From the NCBI GenBank assembly GCA_002633005.1, contig NMRA01000197.1:62001-126000 (forward strand): 64,000 nt of DNA. Reading direction: 5' to 3'. Below, in pieces: positions 38,400-49,500 of the stretch. Position 1 is the stretch's first letter, and the number at the start of each line of letters is the position of its first letter. The notes below the pieces were generated by a model. It was not told where the DNA came from. It did not search any database and saw only the letters and a program-made list of their open reading frames with translations. This DNA comes from Phoronis australis (Eukaryota > Phoronida > Phoronidae). The translations under genes and the position numbers were made by a program.

Positions 38400-39794
38400 A
38401 GTTCCTTGCGGAAAAAGGCCTTCTATCGGAATCACAGTCTGGTTTCTGCATTCTACTCTTATTTTAAACAATCACGCTACTGACATTATTTTTAACAATT
38501 TGGATCAGAGGAGGCTTACCGATGCTATTTTTGTTCACCTTAAGAAAGCCTTTGACATTGTGGGCCATGTTATCCTATTACAGCAACTAGAGTCACATGG
38601 AGTTAACGATAACGAACTTCTTCGGTTTAAAACTGATACGACCTCAAACTGGCTACCAAATACGGTAGCTTTCTTTCCAACTACTCAACCGTTGTCACTG
38701 GCGTATCTCAGGGTTCAATTCTGGGCCCTCTATTATTCACTTTTTTGCTAAAGATCTCCCTACCGTCCTCCACAACAGTGTGTACTAGTTTTATACGCTG
38801 ATGACATCGCAGTTATGTCCACAACTGGCTCAGTAAAAGAACTTGAAACTTCTCTCAATGATGAGATAGCCCTTATCTATGACTGGCTTTTTAAAAATAA
38901 ACTCACTCTTAGCATTTTTGAAACCAAGTCTATGCTGTTGGAAACCCACCAGAAATTAAAACAGCAGAAATTGTCTCTTTTTACCAACGGTTCCCCTAGT
39001 GAGTGTTCTTGGGCCTTATTTTAGGTTCCAAACTTATGTTTAATTTGTATGCAGATCACATCACAAAAATTGTCGTGGTAAATCGGCGTACTTAACGTCT
39101 AGGTAAATTTCTTAATGTCAGCACTGTTAAGACACTTTACCTTTCTATTGTCCACCCCCATATTGGTTACTGGTTTCCGGTTTGGGACATACGAGCGACA
39201 ACCTCGTAAGCAAAGTCCAGGCAATCCATAACAGAGTCGTCAGGGCTACCCTGGGTACTAGAATTAGGGACACCCGGTTCAACGAATTGTATTCCAAGCT
39301 TGGATTTTTGAAAGTAAGACAAAGAAGTAAAAATCTCTCTGCCTGTTGCATGTACAGACGTGTCAATGACTTGGCTCCAGCATATCTCAGCTGCAAATTC
39401 AGTAGCAGTCAAACTTTATATTCTACAAGTTCTTCCGTTGTTGGCAATGTTTGCTTAAAAATCAAAACCAAGACGGGCAAGGGATGTTTTATGTATGCTG
39501 CTACTGCAGTATGGAACTATCTTAGCCCAGATATTAAACGGCCCAATTCAGTTAATGTCTTCAAATTTCATATTAAAAAGTGGCGGTAATTTATTTGCCA
39601 ATTCTTACATCTGTATCTGTCTTAATTATGCCATTTTTCCAAACTGTAAATACACTCAATACTTATTACCAACTTTGCATTTAATTTCCTGTCTAGTTTA
39701 TTCATCCTTCGTCATTCAGTTATTTATAATCTAAATTCCCATCCTGTTTTGATTGACCTTATACTCCAGGCCATAGGCACACAGTACATATCTA

Positions 39795-39827
<33 letters not shown>

Positions 39828-39966
39828 CACTCATGCATTGTTTTACCACTTTATTGTATCATATTGTACTGTATTGCATCCTGTTATTGAGGGCCCTCTT
39901 GGAAAGCAGTGCTGAGACTGAAGAGGCCACCCTCATTTTAACTATTATAATAAATAAATAAATAAA
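38400..39966 (+). pseudogene. Degraded LINE (CR1/L2/Jockey group) with TAAA tail
   Basis: Broken frames give reverse-transcriptase blocks in order: RRLTDAIFVHLKKAFDIVGH (about 38509-38570, first catalytic Asp position occupied by His in this copy), a decayed GVSQGSILGPLLF region (about 38700), LYADDIAVM (about 38793), then the post-RT region with VQAIHNRVVRATLGTRIRDT and SACCMYRRVNDLAPAYL (39220-39390). The 3' end carries four TAAA units (39951-39966), typical of CR1/L2-like elements. Frameshifts and stops make it inactive. Its tail ends about 600 bp before the NRPS start. Confidence 0.85.
39795..39828. repeat. (AT)n-rich microsatellite
   Basis: AT dinucleotides interrupted by AC, within the 3' end of the LINE relic. 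Confidence 0.9.
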
Positions 39967-40504
39967 ACAAGTCCACTTTAAATCAGGTTTAATTTTAAAC
40001 CACCTGAATGAAATCGGCCGTTGCAGTCCAAATCAACGACCAACAGAGAAACAAACAAGGAAAATCGCTGGCGAGTTACAAAAATATGCGGCACACCTCA
40101 CAATGAAATGAAAATGCGCTCCAACGTACATTGTACGTAAAATAAACCCTAAGCAGAATAGAGCGAAAAAGAACCCAATTCACCTCCCTAGCGTGTTGTT
40201 AACATTTTCTTTTCTTTGTTAGGATCTGATGTGGAACATTAAACAGCCCATGAGACTTATTCGGAAGCGCCTACCTTGACGACAAAACTCGTATAGTTTT
40301 ATTCTTTTGCAAAAGACCTCCAGCAAAATCTTACACTGGCTAATCATGGAAAGATTTCCTCATCGTCAGTTGTGGTATGAGTCAGACGACATTTAATTTA
40401 CTGTATGAATATTTCACAATTTCATCCCTCTGTTTATTCAAACCCCAGTAGACCGAGCTAGGCGGCTCTGCAACATCAAGAATACTTCAGTGAGTTTTCA
40501 GAAG
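39967..40504 (+). promoter_or_regulatory. Upstream region of the NRPS gene
   Basis: The promoter should lie here, between the LINE tail and the first NRPS codon. No convincing core promoter was recognised. The end of the region (…CAGTGAGTTTTCAGAAG) fits the end of a short 5' exon. Confidence 0.3.
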
Positions 40505-40571
40505 GTATGTGATTTCTAACTTTTGCATTTATTTTGAGAATATACTATAAAAGACGTGTAATCTTTTTTAG
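40505..40571 (+). other. Possible 67-bp intron just before the NRPS start codon
   Basis: The donor AAG|GTATGT at 40504/40505 and the acceptor CTTTTTTAG ending at 40571 are both close to consensus, with a CTAAC branch-like word near 40516. Removal would place a short upstream exon in front of the ATG at 40574. In frame, that exon is open only back to a stop at 40459-40461, so it is probably leader sequence. A TATAAAAG at 40546-40553 lies too close to the ATG to be a normal TATA box. Confidence 0.4.
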
Positions 40572-40573
40572 GT

Positions 40574-43500
40574 ATGACCAGCGATGAAACAACAAAATCT
40601 AAAGATGCTACTATTGTTGGTGAGGACGACAATCATGGAGTCTTTACGATCAGCCAAAAACATTGCTCAGCAATATCTGACATTGTCTCACCTGCTGGCT
40701 ACAACACAATAGAAGCGTTGGTATGTATTGCGTATGCTGTGCTCATCCGTTATGAAGGCGCCGATAAACCCCCCTCCATTGTCTTGGCGTTTGCTAGTCC
40801 TCTGCAGGATGAACAAGAATCTGACACCTCTTTGCATAATTACGACAAAAATACTTCTGATGGCGAATATTCAACAGCTCTATTTCCTTGTGATGTCAAT
40901 GGTCATATTTTGAACCTGCTTTTGTCTCAGCGTCTTGAGCTTGAAAAATGGCCTGTAGCGCTTTCTTATTTTAGGCGCAGCAGCCCAAACGTATACATGG
41001 CGTTCGATCTTCCGCGCGAGTTCAAGCGAAGCAGCCAAAGTAAGCAGTCTGCAATTAAGATCAGCATGGTCCTTCAAATAAATGGGGATTATACATGTTC
41101 AGTGCATCAAAGCACAAGCTGCTGTAACAAACCGGTGACGAGATTTCAAGATCATTTTCTATTGCTAGCTCAAGAAGTCATCGTCTCTAAAAATCTTAAT
41201 CTATTCAGCGTCCCAATTCAAACGCAAGAAGAGAAGAAACTAATTTCTGAGTACAACACGACCGATAAATATTACGAAAAGGGCGACTGGCTTATGCATG
41301 AACTTTTTGAAGAAAAAGTAAAACAACTTCCTGACGCAGTCGCTGTTTCTTGTGCTGATCAAATACTGACATACAAAGAACTAGATGAACAATCGAACAG
41401 GCTAAGTGCTAAAATACTGTCCAACATGGGAAGTGCATGTTCAAGTCGTTTGGTTGGAATAAGTGTTGATGCATCAATAGACATGGTGATAGGTATATAC
41501 GCCATCATGAAAGCTGGTTTCGCCTACGTACCCCTTGATCCAAGCTACCCAGAAGACAGGCTGAGTTACATGATTGAAAATTCTAACGTTAGTCTTGTAC
41601 TTGCCAAGAAATCAATTTCTGAAATATTGAGAAATTTTTGCAAAAATGTGCTTTGCCTTGAAGACGTATTGGTAGAATCTGCCAATGGAAAAGAACCTCA
41701 AAAACACATTGTCAATCCTGATGACCTGGCTTACGTTATATACACATCTGGCTCCACTGGGAAGCCAAAGGGTGTGATGGTGAGTCACCGAAATGCAGTT
41801 AACACTCTTCTGGACATCAACGATAGGTACTCTGTGACTGAAAAAGACAAAATTCTTTTGGTTGCATCACTAAGTTTTGATCTATCAGTTTATGACATCT
41901 TTGGCGTCTTAGCAGCAGGGGGTACAGTTGTCATTCCAGTTCCGGAAGTGCGGGGAGTTCCAGATCCCAGCTGTTGGATCGAAACTATGAAAAAGCATAA
42001 TGTGACAATCTGGGACTCGGCACCAGCGGTCTTAAGTCTCCTAATGGAATTTCTTCTTTCCGAAGACGAAACGCTTCCTCTTTCCTTGCGATTATGTATA
42101 CTGAGTGGTGACAGAATACCACTAAACCTCCCCACACATTTGCTGGAGATGGTTCCTAAAATTCAAGTTATGAGCCAGGGAGGAGCCACTGAGGGTTCAA
42201 TATGGTCCATTTATTATCCAATCCAAACCGTTGACGACGATTGGACGACCATTCCATACGGCATGCCACTTTCCAATCAAAAGTACTACGTTTTGGATGA
42301 ATTCCTTAATCCCGTACCAACTTTAGTTGTAGGAGAGTTGTTTATTGGGGGGACAGGTGTTGCCATGGGATACATAAACAATGCTAAAATCACCGGCTAT
42401 CGATTCTTGCCAAGTCCTTTTATCAAAGGAGAGCGAATCTATAAAACTGGTGATCTAGGCAGACTGCATCCTGCAGGATACATTGAATTTTGTGGAAGAA
42501 TTGACACTCAAGTTAAAATACGTGGTTTTCGAGTTGAGCTGTCTGAAATTGAATCAGCTTTGGTTAACCAAGAAGGTGTTGCTGATGCGTTGGTCATGAA
42601 GGTCAAGGAAAAACTTGTCGCTTACGTCATTCCTGACCCAAATGTTCGTTTAATGGAAGCGGACCTACAACAGAAAATTGCTGTTCAACTTCCATCATAT
42701 ATGGTTCCTGCGTTTTTTGTGTTCACGCATTCATTCCCCGTAACTGCTAATGGGAAAGTGGACCGCCAAGCGCTGTCTGAGGTAGACTTTGGTCAGAAAA
42801 CCAACGACAACACAAACTCTCCTCTGCTTGAAAAGAGCTCAGGAACGAAAACAGCTTCGTTTACAGAAAGGGAATTCCTTCTTGCTGAAACATGGAGCAA
42901 AACGTTTAATGTAACTTTAGAAGAACTTTCACCTTCGTCATCTTTCTTTGAAATTGGCGGTGATTCCATTTCTGCTATGACTGTAGTCGCTGAGTTTCGG
43001 AAGAAAGGCTTTAGGATATCGGTGCAGCAGGTTTTGGGTAACCCTAGGCTTTGTCAACTTGCCATGATAGCAAAACCAGTCCGGAGTGTTCAAAATGGCG
43101 AGGTGCAACATCACTCAACACCGTTTGTTCAACTTACTCCAGCCCAGATTTGGTTCTTTGCACATAAATTCAAAAACCCACATTTCTGGAACCAGTCGTT
43201 CCTTCTTCAACCAAAGAAACAAATTGAAGCATCCCAGCTGTCTTCAGCCTTAACCAAACTGATAAGCCAACACGAAATGTTGAGGTGTACGTACTCTCAA
43301 ACATCTGAAGGTAAATGGATACAGAAAATAAACGACATAACGACGCCATTTCTCAGAACTAAAACACTAGAGGACTTGGACATGCTAAACGAAGAATTAG
43401 ACAAGTTAAAATCGTCTCTTAATATACACAAAGGCCCTCTATTGGCAGCTGGTCTATTTAATGTCGGCAATGTGCAAAGAATCTTTTTAACAGTTCATCA

Positions 43501-46500
43501 TTTGGTTGTTGACCTTGTTTCATGGCGTATCATCCTAGAAGACCTGGAAAGAATGTATGAAGGACACCAAACTGAAATGCCAAGCATGTCATTTCAAAAA
43601 TGGTCATCACGTTTGCGACAAACTGCCGTGCCTATTACGAGTGATGCTTGGCCGAAAGAAACTGAAGCCTTCCCACTTCTGGTAGATTCTGGAACTAATT
43701 TATTTCCAACATCTGCCTACAGAAAGACAATTGTTTCTGAGCTCGATCACAAGGTAACAGCTGCTTTGGTATCCTCTGCACATTCTTCATTCAAAACTAA
43801 CACTGCAGACTTTTTGCTAGCATCTCTGATTCTAGCATACAATGAATCATTTGGGTTGAAGGATCTGCAAATTGACGTTGAAGCTCATGGTCGAGAACCA
43901 TGGTCTGACGCAGACGACATTTCAAGAACTGTTGGCTGGTTCATGACAATGTTTCCCCTGAAGCTAGAAATCTACCAGGGTTCTTCAAGCGACACAACGA
44001 TGGAAAACACGCTGAAATTGGTAAAAGAAAAATTAAGAAATATACCGAAGCGCGGGATGCCATTTTGGCTTTTGAAGTTTTTGAAGAACTCCGATGAGAC
44101 AAAAGTTCAAAAATCAGACGTACTTTTCAATTACTATGGTCGATTCGATCAGATTCAAACCAAAAGCGCTTTGTGGGACGTTGCCGACGAGTATCCTTGT
44201 GGTGAGGATGAGTTCAGTGCAGAAGAAAAGCTAACACATAAAGTGGTTGTTGAATGTAGTTTGAAAGAAGAAAAACTCCACATGAAGATGTTTTACTGCA
44301 CTGATATCCACCGACAGAGGACTGTAGAGTCATGGATGGCGAAATGGAAAGAGAATTTAACAAATCTTGTGTTACACTGCACAAGAGATGACGTCTTTGG
44401 ATATACACCGTCAGACTTTCCGTTGCTGAAACTTTCACAGCACCATTTAGATGAGCTCTTGTCAACAAGACTTGCACAATTGGATCTTGAAGCTGAAAAC
44501 GTTTCCGACATGTATCCGTGTACACCCATGCAGGAAGGATTTTTGTTTAGTCTTTTGAAAGATACTTCTGCTTATGTGATACAAAGGTCCTGTACTATCA
44601 AGGGCTTAGTCGACCAGAACAAGCTGCAAGCCAGCGTTTACAAAGTGATTTTAAGACACGACATCTTACGAACGCGCTTTATTGCGGACAGACTAAATGG
44701 CTGCATGCAGATAGTACGGAAAACTTTCGAACCGCAGTGGACGATTGAGGACTGGTCTGATTTTGAAGAAAACCAATATACTCAAAAAGAGAATGAATAT
44801 CTACGATATGACCGCCATTCAGGTTTTAATTTCTCAGAGCCAATGCTAAGGTTTGCACTCTTCAGGATTTGCAAAGATACGTTCCGCTTCATCATTTCCT
44901 CTCACCACAGTTTAGTAGACGGGCAAACGAGTTCACTGATTCTTCAGGAAATAATACTTGCCTACAATGACGCCGTTCTGCCAGACACACCGTCGTTCAA
45001 GGAATACGTCAGGGAAATGATTGATTATAACATGACTTGCTACAAAGCTGAAGGTTTTTGGAGAGACGAAATGTATCAACTACCTGATCGTGGCAACCTT
45101 CGTTTCTTGCCCCCAGAAAATCCACAAACGGGATATGCTGTTATTCACCGCTCAACAATGTGTGGAAAGGTGGGAGAAATTCAGAAGTATGCAGAGCGGC
45201 ATGCAATTTCAGTTGCGGCGATGATCTGTGCTTCTTGGGCATATATAATTAACAAATATTCTTGTGATCCAAACGACGTCATTTTTGGTTTTGTCGTGTC
45301 TGGTCGTGGGACCTCTGATATTGAAAACATTAATAGATTAGTTGGTGTAACCACAAACACCTTGCCATTCAGAGTGAAGATTCACGACCAACACGTTCCG
45401 GAGTGGCTACACTACATCCACGAAAAGTTAACGGCTATTCTTGAACAAGAAAAGTCATACATGTCAGATATACAAAAATGGTGTGGACTTAATTCCGATG
45501 ACAGACTTTTCGAAACACTTGTATCTTACAATACAACAAACAGAGAAACCGAGTCTTCCTTAAAATCAGCATCTTTTGATGTCTGCGATGTCTATGATCA
45601 TGAATTCACGGAATATCCTCTAACACTAGATATTGTCAACACGGGTAATGCCATTGAAATCAAAGCACTGTACGACAGAAATATTATGGATGAGTTAGCA
45701 GTTGTGCAGACACTCAACCAACTAGAAAGAGCCATGTGGTGGATAGCAACAGCGTCAAAAGAAACTCGCATAAGCGAGTTTGACATTGTGAGTCCTGAAG
45801 AACATCTTGAATTGAAAAATTTCAACCCAGTCGAAAACTATGATCGACAACTGGGGCATTTCAAAGGTGTGCATCAACTATTTGAAATGATGGTAGAACG
45901 CTGTTCCAAAGACCATAAGGCATTGGTCATGGACGATGCGTCTTTAACCTACAGAGAACTCAACTCAGCTGCCAACGCCGTAGCTTCACGACTTCGATCT
46001 CTTGGCATTCTCCGTGGCGAGAAGGTTGGACTTCTCATTGATCGAGGAATAACCATGGTTGTCGGAATGCTGGGTATCTGGAAAGCTGGAGGAGCCTTTG
46101 TTCCTATTGATGCTGCCCAGCCGTTGGACCGCGTGCAGTTCATATTGGAGGATTGTGGCTGTCAAATTGTCTTAAACTGCAGCTCAATCGACACACAAAC
46201 ATTACCACAGAAACACACGTATATTAATTTAAATCGCCAGACGCTCCCTACGTACAAAAACCAGAGTGGGTGTAATCTGGATTGTGTCAATGATGCACGA
46301 GACCTTTCGTATATGATTTACACTTCGGGTACAACTGGGCGACCAAAAGGCGCCATGGTTGAACATCGTGGTCTAATTAATTTCTTGATGTATAAGCCTG
46401 GGGGAGTTCTCGACGTGACCCCTCAAACGAACGTTATGCAGTACTTTGCCGTCGGATTTGATGGCGCAGTCTTGGAAGTGTGGACAACACTTTGTCATGG

Positions 46501-49500
46501 TGGGTGCCTTTTCATTCCTTCTGGCGATTTTACAAAGATTATGAAGATAGTCGATGCTGTTGGGAACACACCGTCTACTCTTGCTATTCTCGACCCCAAT
46601 GACTATTCTAATTTGAAGCTTGTTTTTGCGGGTGGTGAACCGTGTTCGTCAGCAATGGTGAAGATGTGGGGCAAAAGTAGAGTTCTATTAAATGGCTACG
46701 GACCAACGGAATGCAGCATTATGTCTCACAGTGGTCGACTGTTACCAAATAAGCGAATTTCTGTTGGCAAACCACTGCCGAATACCAAAAGCTATATTCT
46801 CGACAGCTATCATCGGCTTGTTCCACCTAATATGACAGGTGAGCTTTACATAGGCGGAGTTAACGTTGGGAGAGGTTACCATAATAGACCGGATTTGACC
46901 GAAAAGGCCTTTTTGGAAAACCCCTTTGATACTGGACGAATGTATAAAACTGGTGACTTGGCAAGGTGGTTGGAAAATGGGGAAATCCAAATCATTGGGC
47001 GAATTGATCATCAAATTAAACTACGAGGCAAACGTGTAGAACTCGAAGAAGTCAGGGCTACTATTGAACGTCTTCCTGGTGTAACACAAGCACACGTCCT
47101 TGTTCAAGACAAACAACACATTGTTGCATATGTCATGTCTTCCGGTTCACTGAGTCAAGACAATCTTCTTTCAGATTTGAAGAAGAAACTTCCAGGTTTT
47201 ATGGTACCGACTGCAATATTTTGCATGGAAAATTTTCCACTTACAGCAAACAAAAAGATAGACCAAAAATCTTTGCCAAAGTTTGAGCCCCAAACAACGC
47301 ATTGTAAGGGTGTAACTCCGTCTAATAATCTTGAAAAAATTATTCTCAACGGTTACAGAGAGGTTGTGGACCCGGGTTTTAACATGGAGGATGATTTCTT
47401 TGACCTTGGAGGGCACTCGCTTTCAGCAATACGACTAAAATCGCTACTTGCAGACAATACAGGATTAGATATTTCCATGGTTGATGTTATGCAGTTCACC
47501 ACGCCTGCTGACCTCTCCGCAGAACTAAGCAACAGAATGCTGTTTCCAAAGAAGAAGCAGCAAACGGCATTTATCATTCCAAAAACTTGTCCCATCGACG
47601 GTGACAAGGTTATTACGGCCAGAGCATCCTGTCGACAAGAACAAATGTGTTTATTGTATGAACTAATTCCAAGTAGTCCAGTGTACAATGTAACTGTTAT
47701 TCTAGCATGTCACGGATTCCTAAACGTGGACATTCTGAAAAAATCTCTGAGACACATAACGACAATGCAGGGTTCGTTCCGCACCTCGTTTATGAGGTCT
47801 GCTGACAATTCTTTTTATCAAACAATAACGCCCGAAAAAGACTACGATCTGGACTTCAGCTACTATGACTACGCAGGACAATCGGATAGCAGTCAACAGA
47901 AAGCACGTGAACGTCTGTACAAAGAAGCTGCAAAACCATTCCTTCTTTATTCTGTTCCTCTGGCCCGATTTGTACTGGTCAAACTCTCAAACGAAGTTCA
48001 TCATTTGGGAATATTTATGCATCACTCCGTCACTGACGGAGCCTCGTTTAAGATAATTATTGAACAGTTGGGTGAATGCTATTCTTCGTTACTGAATAAT
48101 CATCAGTTAAACATTTCGTCACAAAGATTAAACTACATCGATTACAGCAATTGGGAAAGGAAGCTACTAGATGATGGTGAAATGGAGAGACAACTAGAGT
48201 TTTGGAAAAACAATTTAGAAAATGTTGCCACTATTATGGATTTACCGCGGGATCGCTCACGCCCCGCCATTCCATCGTATCGTGGCGCTACTGTCTTCTT
48301 TGACATTCCAGAAGTTGTTTCAGAAAAAATGATGAAATGTGCCCTTGAATGCGGGGGAACACTTTTCACATCCCTGCTGTCTACGTTTGCATTGCTGATT
48401 CGAGTGTATTGTCAAGCTGATGACGTAGTTGTGGGTGCCTTCTTCTCTGGAAGGCACAACCCCGGTGTTGAAAGTCTAGTCGGCTACTTCGTAAACACTC
48501 TTCCTGTTAGAGTTCAATTCAAGCAAAATTCCACATTCAAATCCCTTTTGAAAGATGTAAGGAATTTGATGCTTGATGTTCTTGATAACCAGGATGTTCC
48601 ATTTCAGAAGATCCTAGAATGCTTGAATGTGCCACGTGATACGTCTTATCACCCCATCATTCAAGCAGCAACAGTTCTTCAAGAAGGTTTTGCAAACAGG
48701 CACTTTGCCGATGGACTTTCTGTCGATGTTCAGACCTTTGAACAATTCACTGCAAAGTTTGACTTGAACTTGGAGTTTGTGAGACAAGATAGTGGAAAGT
48801 TGAGTGGCCATTTCGTATACAACACTGATATATTCAACCGTTCTACCATACAAAGAATGAGCCAGACTTTGTTACACTTGTTTGAAGTGCTAACAACAAA
48901 CCAAGACACACCTTTCAGCTCTTTAGACTTGCTACCACCATGTCAGTCAGCCCTTATTAAATCCTTTAACAGAACGGGAGATTTTTGCAAGCTTCGCATG
49001 CACCAGCAATTTGAACAACAANNNNNNNNNNNNNNNNNNNNNNNNNNNNNNNNNNNNNNNNNNNNNNNNNNNNNNNNNNNNNNNNNNNNNNNNNNNNNNN
49101 NNNNNNNNNNNNNNNNNNNNNNNNNNNNNNNNNNNNNNNNNNNNNNNNNNNNNNNNNNNNNNNNNNNNNNNNNNNNNNNNNNNNNNNNNNNNNNNNNNNN
49201 NNNNNNNNNNNNNNNNNNNNNNNNNNNNNNNNNNNNNNGCAGGTCGCAAAGATAGGCAAGTTAAATTAAGAGCTTTCCGTGTAGAACTCGATGAAGTCGA
49301 GCATGTTATGAGGATGCAGGATGGAATTTCAAACGCAGCATCTGTCGTGAAAAATGACGTTCTTGTGGGATACGTAACACCAGACATAGGAAGTGCTGGC
49401 GTTTTTCAACTGAAGAAAAATCTTCAAGACAAACTCCCTCGCTATATGGTTCCATCCGTGATAGTTCCTCTGTCAGAATTTCCTATGTCAAGCTCAGAAA

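Noticed and set aside
40546-40553. TATAAAAG as core promoter of the NRPS
   Set aside because: Only 21 bp before the ATG; too close for a standard TATA box. It more likely lies in a small intron.
48947-49387. Minus-strand frames across the 49-kb gap
   Set aside because: Shadows of the NRPS created by the N run.
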